From: CAZCAC01 sp964496575
GTDB taxonomy: Bacteria > Planctomycetota > UBA1135 > GCA-002686595
DNA: 64,000 bases
Assembly (NCBI GenBank): GCA_964496575.1
Contig: CAZCAC010000017.1
Coordinates: 35,673-99,672, forward strand
Direction of reading: 5' to 3'
The position numbers and the translations under genes are program-made. Below the pieces are notes generated by a model. It saw only the letters and a program-made list of their open reading frames with translations, searched no databases and was not told the origin of the DNA. Of this stretch, positions 35,379-44,060 are shown in pieces. Positions within the stretch are counted from its first letter, which is position 1. Each line of letters begins with the position of its first letter.

Positions 35379-35644
35379 TCGGATCTCGCTACCTGTTCGA
35401 CGTCGGGTGTCGGTCTCGAGGTGGGACGGGACCGGCCCTGAGGGAGACGTCGGATCGGGCTTCGCGAGTATATCGAGAAGAGCCATCCGGGAGAACGACC
35501 GGGTCGCCACGGCCACCTCGAGACGATGGCGGGCCGGACCCTCGGGCGGGCTCGATCCCCGAACCCCCATCCACTGCCGTTCTTCCCATCCTGGACGACG
35601 CGGGACAGAATGAACCATCCGCTTCCTTCACCTCCGCCCGCTCC

Positions 35645-37324
35645 GTGCCTCTCCACCAGATCCTCCCGCTCCTCTTCCTTCCGCCGCTCACGATCGCGAC
35701 GCCTTCATCGGCCGACGCCGTCGAGGGCGAGACTCCTCGACTGGTGGTCGTGATCTCCGTGGATCAGATGATCCCGGAGCAGCTCGAACGCCTGGCGCCG
35801 TGGTGGCGCGGTGGTTTTGCGCGTTTCCTGGAGCGGGGGCTCGTCTTCCCGAACGCCGCGTTGCGCCACGCCAACACGGAGACGGGGCCGGGCCACGCGA
35901 CCCTCGGCACCGGCTGCTCTCCCGCGCGAAACGGCATCGTCGAGAACGACTACTTCGATCGCGAGGCCGGCCGGTACGTCTACTGCGTCGGCGACGAGTC
36001 GGCCACCACCAGGACCTCCTTCGACTGGCCGGTCGCCGAGCGCCGGAGTGCGTCCTCCCACCGCCTGCTCGCGCCGGGCTGGGCCGACCTCCTGCGCGAG
36101 CGCTGGCCGGCCTCCCGCTCGGTCTCGATCGGCGGCAAGGATCGAGCGGTGATCCTGATGGCGGGGCAGCGCCCCGAGCTCGCGCTCTGGTGGGACGGGT
36201 ACGGTCGCGGGTTCGTCAGCTCCAGCGCGTACGTCGAGGAGCTTCCCGACTGGGTCGGCGAGTGGAACGGGGACTGCTTCGCGCCGATGGACGGGTGGGT
36301 CTGGACCGGTGAGCTCCCCGGCCCGGCGAGCGCGACCGGCACCGCGGAGGACGATCGGCCCGGAGAGGCGAAGCTGATGTCCAGGCCGCCGGTCTTTCCC
36401 TACCGCTTCCCCGAGCTTCCCGAGCCCCTCGAACCTCGCGACCGGGCCGGGCTGGCGGGGCTCGCGTACTCGTCTCCCTGGATCGATCGCTTCACCCTCG
36501 AGCTGGCGCGCATCGCGGTGACCGAGATGGAGCTCGGCGCCGACGAGGCCGTCGATCTCCTGGCGATCAGCCTCAGCGCGTGCGACACGGTCGGTCACGC
36601 CTGCGGCCCGTACAGCCGCGAGGTGACCGACCTGCTCCTGCGCGTGGATCACGAGCTCGGCCTCCTGTTCAGCGAGCTCGACGAGCGCCTCGGCGCGGGA
36701 GGCTGGATCGCCGTGCTCAGCGCGGATCACGGGGTGCTCGAGCTCCCCGAGGCCCGGATCGGAGACGCGGTCGGCGGCGTGAGGCTGCGGGTGCGCGAGC
36801 GGCGACTCGCGCTGGAGCACGTGCGCGCCGCGCTGGACGAGGCGTTCGGCGAGAGCTACCGCGTGAACATCAGCGGTGGGGGGGACGCGATCTTCTTCCC
36901 CGGCGGCGCACTCGAGGCGGAAGGGGTCGATGCCGCTCGGGTGCGCGGTGTGGTCGCCCGGACCCTCGTGGAGGAACCCTGGATCGCCGCGGCCTACACG
37001 CACGACGAGCTGATCGCGCCGCCGCGCGAGGACGACGATCGCTGGCTGCGACTGGCGCGCGCCTCCCACCGGGCCGACCGCGGCCCCGACGTCGAGATCC
37101 GCCTGGCGCACCGCCACCTGATGTCGATGTCGACGGGAACCTCGCACGGCTCGCCCTACCGCTACGACCGGCGCGTGCCGCTGGCCTTCCTCGGCCCGGG
37201 GTTCCAGCCCGGCTCGCGCGACGAGAGCGCGGGCCCGATGGACGCGCTGCCGACCGTGCTGGACCGCCTCGGGATCGAGGTGCCCGCGAGTGTCGAGGGG
37301 CGCGTGCTGGCCGAGACGCCGTAG
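35645..37324 (+). CDS. PafA-like alkaline phosphatase superfamily protein
   Basis: 559 residues from GTG 35645, with a hydrophobic signal-like start (ILPLLFLPPLTIATPSSADA). Metal and nucleophile motifs of the alkaline phosphatase superfamily: VVVISVDQM (D40), NTETGPGHATLGTG with Thr nucleophile T80, LLAISLSACDTVGHACGPYS near 310, LSADHGV near 360, and GTSHGSPY near 495. The Thr nucleophile and motif order fit PafA-type phosphatases, which are phosphate-insensitive and periplasmic, more than E. coli PhoA; phosphodiesterase relatives (NPP) use the same residue. It diverges from the hybrid kinase gene, with 266 bases between. A link to phosphate scavenging is inference. Confidence 0.88.
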   Translation: MPLHQILPLLFLPPLTIATPSSADAVEGETPRLVVVISVDQMIPEQLERLAPWWRGGFARFLERGLVFPNAALRHANTETGPGHATLGTGCSPARNGIVENDYFDREAGRYVYCVGDESATTRTSFDWPVAERRSASSHRLLAPGWADLLRERWPASRSVSIGGKDRAVILMAGQRPELALWWDGYGRGFVSSSAYVEELPDWVGEWNGDCFAPMDGWVWTGELPGPASATGTAEDDRPGEAKLMSRPPVFPYRFPELPEPLEPRDRAGLAGLAYSSPWIDRFTLELARIAVTEMELGADEAVDLLAISLSACDTVGHACGPYSREVTDLLLRVDHELGLLFSELDERLGAGGWIAVLSADHGVLELPEARIGDAVGGVRLRVRERRLALEHVRAALDEAFGESYRVNISGGGDAIFFPGGALEAEGVDAARVRGVVARTLVEEPWIAAAYTHDELIAPPREDDDRWLRLARASHRADRGPDVEIRLAHRHLMSMSTGTSHGSPYRYDRRVPLAFLGPGFQPGSRDESAGPMDALPTVLDRLGIEVPASVEGRVLAETP

Positions 37325-37344
37325 CGGTTCGGCGCCGAAGGGAG

Positions 37345-37375
37345 GCGGGCGGCGTCCGCGAAGGACGACGCCCGC
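37345..37375. terminator. GC-rich hairpin between convergent genes
   Basis: GCGGGCGGCGTCC (37345-37357) pairs with GGACGACGCCCGC (37363-37375) at 12 of 13 positions, with a GCGAA loop. It lies 20 bases after the phosphatase stop and 34 before the stop of the convergent FG-GAP gene. It is probably a bidirectional terminator, though it lacks a long T-tract. Confidence 0.55.
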
Positions 37376-37408
37376 TGGATGGAGCTCGGCGATCCGGTTC
37401 GACCCGGC

Positions 37409-39301
37409 CTACGGCAGGAAGGTCACCTCCACGCCGTTCGTCAGGTTGAAGCCGGAGCCGCAGACGCTGCCGACGGGGTCGCGGTACCAGCCCTGGAAGC
37501 GCAGCAGGTCGCCCGAGCTCCAGCCGCCCTTGGACTGGAGACCCGGTCCCCAGATCGCGGCACCGGTGCCGTCGGGGACCTTCAGGCCGAGACGGATGAT
37601 CGAGCCGCCCGCGCAGCGCAGGCCGTCGCCGAAGGTGATGCCCGCTCCGCCGTTCACCGCGTTGGTGCCCTGGAAGAGCAGCGCGGCCTGCCCGGGGACC
37701 AGGCCCGCGCCATCGAAGAAGATGTCGTCGGCGGAGACGCTGGCCGAGCCGCCCGCGACGAGCGTACCGCCGTTGCCGACCGAGTTGGCGCAGCCCGCGT
37801 CCGGCGCTCCGGGGTTCGAGCACGGCGAGTTGTCGCCCGAGCAGTCGCAGTAGATGGTGCCCACGTCGACGGAGGGCGAGTAGAGCTCGTTGATCCAGAT
37901 GTCGGTCCCGGTGCAGCGCCCGAAGACCATGTCGTTGTCCCCGTCGTTGTCGAGGTCGAAGACCGCCACGTCGTGCGTACCCTGGAGATCGCTCGCGGTG
38001 AGGCCCACGACTCCCTTCCAGCCGCCGCCACCGGCCTGCTGCGCTTCCTCGAGGAGGGTGTACTGCCCGCCGACCGCGCCGCCGGGGTTGTGGTAGATGT
38101 GGCAGCGCCGGCTGCAGCCGGGGATGTCGACGTCGACGTCCGCGACGATGATATCCTCGAAGCCGTCGTCGTCGAGGTCGACGATCAGGTTGTTGCTGCC
38201 GAAGCCGTCGTCACTCCCGGAGAGGAAATCGAAGGTATGGGCGGGACTCCACGTCACCCGGCCAAAGACGTCGGTCCCCAGGTTGTAGCGGTAGCGGTCG
38301 TCGCCGTCGTCGCTGACCACCACGTCCAGACGCCCGTCGTTGTTCAGATCGCCGGAAGAGGTGTGGTACGGAGCGTCGTGGTGGAACTCGTCGAACAGGG
38401 AGAAGTAGCCGACGTTGTCCGGGTCGTTGTAGCTGAGCGAGACGTACTGAGGCGCGACCAGCGCGGTGTCCTTCAGGATGTCGTTCTCGCCGTCCAGGTT
38501 GAAGTCGCGGATCTCGACCGAGTTGCCGAACGCCGATTCCAGCATCTGCGTGGTCATGCGCGCGGTGCTCTCGTCGGCGAACGTCCCCGTGCCGTCGTTG
38601 ATCAGCAGCCGGTCGTTCATGTCGCCGCCGGTGGCGAGACCCGAGTCGTAGTCCCCGAAGTAGAGGTCCGGGTGTCCGTCGCCGGTGACGTCTCCCGTGT
38701 CGACGGAACAGAACTTCGGCCAGGAAGGAGTGCCGTCGGACAGCTTCAGCTGGGGGATGCGGGGCTCGTCGTAGTGGAAGCCCAGCCAGTTGCCGCCGCC
38801 ATCGTCCTTCAGGTTGATGTAGATGCGCGGGTGCGAGATGGCCTTCGACGCCCCGGGCATCAGCGTCGTCGCCGTGATGATGTCGAGCCACCCGTCACCG
38901 TTGGCATCGAACAGGATGACGTCTCGGTCGTTGGTCTCGGTGAGGAAACCCTCGTCGCCGGAGACGCTCGACGACTTGGCGTAGTCCGCGGTGCGATCGA
39001 CGAGCGTGCCGCCCTCGTTCATGAACAGGACGTTGGCCTCGCGACCCAGCGTGGTGAACGGCTCCTTCCGGACGCAGACGAGGTCGATCCAGCCGTCCTG
39101 GTCGACATCGCCCCAGGCGTAGTCCTTCTCCTCGATGTCGTCCAATCCGACGATGGGGTCGGCCACCATGCGGCTGTTGTCCTTGTGGAAGGTGACCCAC
39201 TCGTTGCCGAACTGGGCGTTCGCCGAGGTGGACACGAGAACGAGCGCGAGTCCGATCGGCCAGACACGGGGGAGCGATACGTGGTTCGAAGTGCGTTTCA
39301 T
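37409..39301 (-). CDS. Secreted VCBS/FG-GAP repeat protein with WYRDP C-terminal domain
   Basis: 630 residues from ATG 39301, with signal peptide VWPIGLALVLVSTSANAQ; the frame runs further upstream but without a start that makes sense. Seven calcium-type repeats are visible: DVDQDGWIDLVCV, DANGDGWLDIITA, DVTGDGHPDLYFGD, DFNLDGENDIL, DLNNDGRLDVVVSD, DLDDDGFEDIIVAD and DLDNDGDNDMVFG. The C-terminal 135 residues (from CANSVGNGGTL) end in FQGWYRDPVGSVCGSGFN and VEVTFLP, a domain shared with the NHL-repeat protein at the far end of the window. It faces the outside of the cell or is released; ligand unknown. It is the last of three minus-strand genes for secreted proteins. Confidence 0.9.
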   Translation of the reverse strand: MKRTSNHVSLPRVWPIGLALVLVSTSANAQFGNEWVTFHKDNSRMVADPIVGLDDIEEKDYAWGDVDQDGWIDLVCVRKEPFTTLGREANVLFMNEGGTLVDRTADYAKSSSVSGDEGFLTETNDRDVILFDANGDGWLDIITATTLMPGASKAISHPRIYINLKDDGGGNWLGFHYDEPRIPQLKLSDGTPSWPKFCSVDTGDVTGDGHPDLYFGDYDSGLATGGDMNDRLLINDGTGTFADESTARMTTQMLESAFGNSVEIRDFNLDGENDILKDTALVAPQYVSLSYNDPDNVGYFSLFDEFHHDAPYHTSSGDLNNDGRLDVVVSDDGDDRYRYNLGTDVFGRVTWSPAHTFDFLSGSDDGFGSNNLIVDLDDDGFEDIIVADVDVDIPGCSRRCHIYHNPGGAVGGQYTLLEEAQQAGGGGWKGVVGLTASDLQGTHDVAVFDLDNDGDNDMVFGRCTGTDIWINELYSPSVDVGTIYCDCSGDNSPCSNPGAPDAGCANSVGNGGTLVAGGSASVSADDIFFDGAGLVPGQAALLFQGTNAVNGGAGITFGDGLRCAGGSIIRLGLKVPDGTGAAIWGPGLQSKGGWSSGDLLRFQGWYRDPVGSVCGSGFNLTNGVEVTFLP

Positions 39302-39447
39302 CACTGGTTCAGGGTGGGTTCGAGGCGGTGAGAGCGAGATTCGAGGATGAAGCGGGGCCGGCGCTCCGGTCGTCGGCCCGCGCGCGCGGAAGTCGTCGCG
39401 CGGACCGGCGAAGTTGCGCGGCAGGCAGGTGAGAGCGCGGCGAGCGC

Positions 39448-40470
39448 TCAGGGGCAGATCATGAAGGCGGCAGCGTTGGAGAGCCCCATCCCGGTGCCGT
39501 CGGAGTGCGCCGGATCGCGGTACCAGTACTGCGCGTAGACCGCGTCGCCGACGTCGAAGCCGAGGCCGGTCATCTGCGCCTGGGTGAGGTGGAAGTCGAA
39601 GGTGCCCGTGCAGTCGCTGCCGGTCGAGCTGCCTCCCGAGAACTGAGTACTGGTCCGGATCAGCGGATTGCTCACGCAGCGAATTCCGCCCATGAAGGGC
39701 ACGTCGCTCGGCTGCATTCCGAAGAAGGCCAGGCCGAACTGCTGGTTCAGCACCTGCGAGGCGGTCACGTGGAAGTCGTCGGCGCCGGAGGCCGTCGGGG
39801 TGCCGGTCCAGCCGATGGCCGGAACGCAGCCGAGAGAGCTCGTCTTGGCGGTGCAGTAGGTGAACGGTCCACACTCGGTGACCTCGATGGTCAGCGGGGT
39901 GACGAGGCCGGCTTCCGCGGGGTCGACCGCCCAGTGGCTTCCGAGGCCCGTCTCGCCGGCGCGGATGACGTTGGCGATCACCTCGTCGACACTGAGCAGA
40001 TAGGTGCCGGCGGTGTCGGGGACCACGACCGAACCGCTGACGAAGAGCAGCGGCGAGCCGGGCTGGGCGACGTCCTCGATCACCGTGCCCGTCGGCTGCG
40101 GAGCGAAGGTGTTCTTGATCGTGTTCTGCGCGCCGCCGACCTGCAGGAGCTCGCCGTTCGAGGGAGTACCCCCGAAACCGTCCGGATTCGACATCCCCAG
40201 CGGGAACCGGAAGTTGTCGATGGTGGGGGAGCTCGGCGCCGCGGCCGGGTCGAGGGGACCGCCATCGAAGCCGAGGTCGAAGCAGAGCAGGGCGAGGCCT
40301 TCGTTCTCCGCGTCGGAGAGCTCCACGAGGACCTGGTAGTCGACGGTGGTGCCGGGGAGGGCCTGGACCAGGTTCGCTCCACCGCTCTCGACGCTGAGGT
40401 CGACGTCGGTGGCGGAGGCGAGGGCGGCGAGGGTGAGGGCGACCGCGGTGGTGGTGAGGAGGTTCTTCAT
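39448..40470 (-). CDS. Secreted protein with WYRDP C-terminal domain
   Basis: 340 residues from ATG 40470 (MKNLLTTTAVALTLAALASATD), a clear signal peptide. The first half (DVDLSVESGGANLVQALPGTTVDYQVLVE) looks like a cohesin- or cadherin-like beta-sandwich, with ALLCFDLGFDGG and TAGTYLLSVDEVIANVI. The second half begins at TYCTAKTSSLGCVPAIG and ends with YAQYWYRDPAHSDGTGMGLSN and FMICP, the conserved C-terminal domain. The TYCTAK-x3-LGC variant is a form I associate with Planctomycetota. It lies 32 bases after the di-heme gene, probably in one operon. Confidence 0.85.
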   Translation of the reverse strand: MKNLLTTTAVALTLAALASATDVDLSVESGGANLVQALPGTTVDYQVLVELSDAENEGLALLCFDLGFDGGPLDPAAAPSSPTIDNFRFPLGMSNPDGFGGTPSNGELLQVGGAQNTIKNTFAPQPTGTVIEDVAQPGSPLLFVSGSVVVPDTAGTYLLSVDEVIANVIRAGETGLGSHWAVDPAEAGLVTPLTIEVTECGPFTYCTAKTSSLGCVPAIGWTGTPTASGADDFHVTASQVLNQQFGLAFFGMQPSDVPFMGGIRCVSNPLIRTSTQFSGGSSTGSDCTGTFDFHLTQAQMTGLGFDVGDAVYAQYWYRDPAHSDGTGMGLSNAAAFMICP

Positions 40471-40502
40471 CTCATGTTTCCTTGGCTGCTGGAGAGCCGC
40501 GC

Positions 40503-41879
40503 TCACTGGTTTCCGGTGAAGGCCCGCTGGGTCACGGCGAAGTCCGCCAGATCGAAGTCCCCGTCCTGATCGATGTCGCTGAGAGCGCCGGGATCGTCGG
40601 GTCCGAAGGTGGCGACGGGACCCGTCCAGTCCGGCTCGATGTAGAACCAGTCGAACATGTCGACGTCGTTGTCGTGCTCGAAGTCGAACTCGGCGCGGCC
40701 GAGCGAGTAGAGGAAGCTGATGACCTGAGCCTGCTCCGTCGGGGAGAGCGCGAAGAAGTCGTCCCGCGAGGATTGCCCCTCTCCGGCGTGGGCGTCGATC
40801 GCCATGGTCATGTTGCTGGTGAAGTCACCACCGGTCGCGCTGCCGTCGTGCAGCATCGACTCGCGAGAGCCGATGCCCCAGAGGGCGCGAGTCATCATCT
40901 GCGTCTCCAGCGCGGCACCCGCGACGATGCCGTCACCCAGCGTGCCCATGTCGTGCACCAGGAAGTTGGTGTAGGGCTTGACCGAGATACCGCTGAGCGC
41001 GAGCTCGGGGACGATCTCGGTGATGTACGGCTCAGCGCGGTGGCAGACGGCGCAGCCGATCGTGTCGAACAGGATCTCGCCGGCCATGCCGCTCCGCGGG
41101 GTCTGCGGGGGCGCGGCGAGGAAGCTCTGGAAGTCGGTGACCTTGTCGACCATGGTGCGGCCGTTGCCGTCGGGCAGGTCCTCCGGGTCGCCGACGCCGT
41201 CGCAGAGCTGCAGCAGCGTCTGGTCGCCGTTGGGCGCGTTCTCCAGCGGGAGGAAGACGCTGGTGATCCCGAGCTCGTTCAGGCTGGCGTCCGCCGAGAA
41301 GCTCATCACGGTCGCGACACCGCCCTTCCAGCCGAACTTGGAGGCGCGCAGGGGGCCGCCTTCCAGCGGTTGCACCCAGTGCGGGAAGCCGTTGAAGCCC
41401 GCGGGCTGCGCGGCCTCGTTGGCCAGCACGTCCGCGTCACTGATGCCCTCGAGGAGTCCGGCGCCGAAGACGATCGGCGTCAGCCGCTCCGCCGTGATGT
41501 CCGCCTCCGGCGGGATGATCTCCTCGCAGGTGGGACTGAAGGCCTGCTCCTGTCGCAGCGTACCGCCGAGGTGCTCGAGGGGATCGAAGCGGGTGGTCGC
41601 GGTCGCCATCTTCCCGAAGCGAGTCACGGTGCGCGAGCTCCACCCGCCGACCGCGGGGTTGCCGTGGCAGTTGCCGCAGCTCACGTCGTTGAACACCGGC
41701 CCGACCCCTTGCGATTCGTCGAGTGGCGTCTTGAAGACGAGCTCCCCCTCGGCGAACCGCGCCAGCTCGTCCGGGGTGAGCAGGCGCAGCGGTTCACCCT
41801 GTCTGGGTTGGAAATCCTGGGCGAACCCCAGGCTGGCGGTGATCACGAAGCCACCCGTCAAGAATAGGGACCTTCTCAT
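40503..41879 (-). CDS. Di-heme oxidoreductase (DHOR-like) with dockerin-like tail
   Basis: 458 residues with signal peptide MRRSLFLTGGFVITASLGFAQ. Two heme c sites are visible: VSCGNCHGNP near 68 and GCAVCHRAEP near 280. The order of motifs (PVFNDVSCGNCHGNPAVGG, LTPIVFGAGLLEGI, LWGIGSRESMLHDG) matches the putative thiol/di-heme oxidoreductase group (DUF1111) distantly related to MauG and cytochrome c peroxidase. The last 30 residues, DDPGALSDIDQDGDFDLADFAVTQRAF, form an EF-hand-like dockerin type motif. The protein would act in the periplasm or on the surface; the electron partner is unknown. The next gene, 32 bases on, encodes a secreted protein with a beta-sandwich that could be its partner. 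Confidence 0.88.
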   Translation of the reverse strand: MRRSLFLTGGFVITASLGFAQDFQPRQGEPLRLLTPDELARFAEGELVFKTPLDESQGVGPVFNDVSCGNCHGNPAVGGWSSRTVTRFGKMATATTRFDPLEHLGGTLRQEQAFSPTCEEIIPPEADITAERLTPIVFGAGLLEGISDADVLANEAAQPAGFNGFPHWVQPLEGGPLRASKFGWKGGVATVMSFSADASLNELGITSVFLPLENAPNGDQTLLQLCDGVGDPEDLPDGNGRTMVDKVTDFQSFLAAPPQTPRSGMAGEILFDTIGCAVCHRAEPYITEIVPELALSGISVKPYTNFLVHDMGTLGDGIVAGAALETQMMTRALWGIGSRESMLHDGSATGGDFTSNMTMAIDAHAGEGQSSRDDFFALSPTEQAQVISFLYSLGRAEFDFEHDNDVDMFDWFYIEPDWTGPVATFGPDDPGALSDIDQDGDFDLADFAVTQRAFTGNQ

Positions 41880-42195
41880 GCTCGATACCTGTTTGCCTTC
41901 TCGTGCCGGTGGGGGACCCAGGGGCAGCTTCCTCGAAACTCCCGGCGAGGTGCGAGAGCCAGGAGGCCGGCGCCTGGTGCGAGTGAATCCGGGGACGCTG
42001 ACACGGTCGCTGGAAACCCGTCGATTCGGTCCGGATCACCTTAGAGAGTGGTCTCGATACCCATCGGCAACAACCCCGGATTCCCCAGAACAGGAGGATT
42101 TACAGGGATAAGAATCACAAAAGAGGCCCGAGCCCGATAACGGCTCCCCGCGGGCGGTTCCGGTGCGTCTCTCACCCATCCGGGTGAGGCGTCGT
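41880..42195. other. Non-coding region with AT-richer repeat-like tract
   Basis: 316 bases upstream of the di-heme gene and downstream of the ATP-grasp gene, so it must hold the di-heme promoter. From about 42087 to 42126 lies an AT-richer tract (AACAGGAGGATTTACAGGGA followed by TAAGAATCACAAAAG) that stands out from the GC-rich surroundings. It resembles ACAGGATTTACAGGA-type intergenic motifs seen in many bacteria to my recollection. No gene is supported. Confidence 0.45.
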
Positions 42196-43986
42196 TCAGT
42201 CCCCTGCGGCCTCGGCGATTTCCTCGGCTTTCTGTTGTCCCGCAAAGCACTGCTCGGCCAGCGCGTCGATCGCCGCCGCGATGCTCCGGTACACCCCCTC
42301 GAAGGTCGCGAGCTCGCCGCCGTAGGGGTCGCGCAGATCAACCGGTCCAGCGGCCGCCAGCGGGCCGATGCGGAACACCTTCCGCCTCGCCCCCGGGAAC
42401 CCGCGCACCACTCGAAGCACGTCGGCAGCGTCGAACACCAGGATCACGTCGGCGCCCTCGACACTCTCCGCATCCAGGACGCCCGACCTCGCTTCCGCGA
42501 GGTCCACTCCGTACTGCCTGGCCGCGAACCGCGCCTCCGCCGGGCACCGCCGCTCCCCTTCCCGATACGTTCCCCGGGACGTCACCTCGATCCGCGCCGG
42601 AAGCACGCGCCTGGCGTAACCCTCGGCGAACGGGCTGCGACAGATGTTCCCCTTGCAGACGAACAGCACGCGCTCCGCTTCGCTCGCCACGCGCCGCAGC
42701 TCCGCTGTCATCCAGCGGCGCAGCAGCCGACTCCGGTAGGGCATTCGCCGCAGCTTCTCCAGCGTCGCCCGACCCACGACGCGAGCGATCCGTCCCACCT
42801 CGATCAACCCGGGCCACGGGTCGTCGATCGTGAACATGTCGGAGCGTTCCCGCAGCAGCGGGATGTTGGCCAGCTCCGCGACCACCCGCCGCAGCGGTAC
42901 CGTGGCGAGCAGCGGATCCTCGTGGTCCGCCCGCAGGTTCCGCCACATCCACGTCGCGTCCATGGTCAGGTTCCGGCAGTGGATCCCCGGCCGGTACCCC
43001 ACCCGCTCCGGCCGCGCCCCCTCCACGCACATCCGGAAGAGCTCGCCTGGAAAATCCGCTCCCGACGCGAGCGCCAGCGGCAGCGAACCCCAGAAGCGGG
43101 CGTTGATCTCGAGCAGCCACCACCTCCCGCTCTCGGCATCCCGGATGAACTCGAACATCCCCACGCCCGTGTAGTCCAGCGCTCGCGTCAGCTCGACCAC
43201 CGCCTCCATCAGCGCGGGATCCAGCGGCACGCTCCGTCGATAGGAAGAGCCCTCGCCGAGCAGCGGCTCGTGCAACCGCTGGTGCTGGAAGGCGAGCAGT
43301 ACCTCCCCTTCCTGGGCCAGGACCTCGACCCCGACCCCTCGACCCGGCACGTGTTCCTGAGCCAGGACCGACTCCTCTCCACCGAGCGCCGCGAGACCGG
43401 CCTCGACCTCCCTCTCGTCCCGCGCCTTGCGCACCTGGTGCTCCCACTTCTTCCGGCCGAAGCGGAAGGAGAAGCGCGGCTTCAGCACCACCGGGCTCCC
43501 CAGCCGTTCCAGGAGCTCCGCCGCGCGCGTCCCCCGCTCCACCAGCTGTTCCTCGGGAAAGGGGACCCCCAGGCTCCGGGCCAGCTCTCCGGTCGCGCGC
43601 TTGTCGTAGCAAACCTCGAAGGCGCGCTCCCCCAGCTGGTAGATCCGCGCCTTCTCCGCCAGGCGTTCCCGGTGATGATGGAGCGCCACCACCGAGGGAT
43701 CGTGCGCCGGAACGACCAGGTCGAAGGCCTCCCCCTCGAGCACCTTCTCGAGCGCCTCGAGCCACGCTCCGTCGATCGATTCCGCCGCGGGTAGATCGTG
43801 GAAAACGGTCGCGTATCGAGATCTCAGGACCGGTGAGTCGCTTTCACACCAGCCGACGTGCACCTCGATTCCACTCCGGCCCAGCGAGCGAATCACTCCC
43901 AGGAGGCTACGCGGGTCGCGTCCCAGTACGAGCGCTTTCCGAGGCCGGGGTGCGGGCGGGACGTCCTCGATCTGCATCGCGACCAT
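42196..43986 (-). CDS. ATP-grasp / low-molecular-weight protein phosphatase fusion
   Basis: 596 residues from ATG 43986; ATG at 43977 is also possible. Residues about 20-420 are an ATP-grasp ligase: KALVLGRDPRSLLGVIRSL (pre-ATP-grasp fold), PVVLKPRFSFRFG (Lys), VLAQEHVPGRGVGVEVLA, and WWLLEINARFWGSLPLAL (Mg-binding Glu-x-Asn). Residues about 440-585 are a low-molecular-weight tyrosine phosphatase with the P-loop FVCKGNICRSPFAEG (C-x5-R-S) near 445 and the general acid in DLRDPYGG near 553. LMW phosphatases often regulate exopolysaccharide synthesis; ATP-grasp enzymes form amide or ester bonds. Fusion of the two is unusual. It diverges from the coupled radical SAM pair with only 74 bases between. 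Confidence 0.9.
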   Translation of the reverse strand: MVAMQIEDVPPAPRPRKALVLGRDPRSLLGVIRSLGRSGIEVHVGWCESDSPVLRSRYATVFHDLPAAESIDGAWLEALEKVLEGEAFDLVVPAHDPSVVALHHHRERLAEKARIYQLGERAFEVCYDKRATGELARSLGVPFPEEQLVERGTRAAELLERLGSPVVLKPRFSFRFGRKKWEHQVRKARDEREVEAGLAALGGEESVLAQEHVPGRGVGVEVLAQEGEVLLAFQHQRLHEPLLGEGSSYRRSVPLDPALMEAVVELTRALDYTGVGMFEFIRDAESGRWWLLEINARFWGSLPLALASGADFPGELFRMCVEGARPERVGYRPGIHCRNLTMDATWMWRNLRADHEDPLLATVPLRRVVAELANIPLLRERSDMFTIDDPWPGLIEVGRIARVVGRATLEKLRRMPYRSRLLRRWMTAELRRVASEAERVLFVCKGNICRSPFAEGYARRVLPARIEVTSRGTYREGERRCPAEARFAARQYGVDLAEARSGVLDAESVEGADVILVFDAADVLRVVRGFPGARRKVFRIGPLAAAGPVDLRDPYGGELATFEGVYRSIAAAIDALAEQCFAGQQKAEEIAEAAGD

Positions 43987-44060
43987 TGTACGCGAACTCC
44001 AGATTCCTGCACCGGGCCGCCGGTGCCGGAATCGAGCGTGGCGGTCTATACTCCGAGGAG

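Noticed and set aside
39302..39874. Upstream extension of the VCBS protein
   Set aside because: The in-frame sequence lacks coding character and would bury the clear signal peptide starting at 39301; it also overlaps the neighbouring gene antisense.
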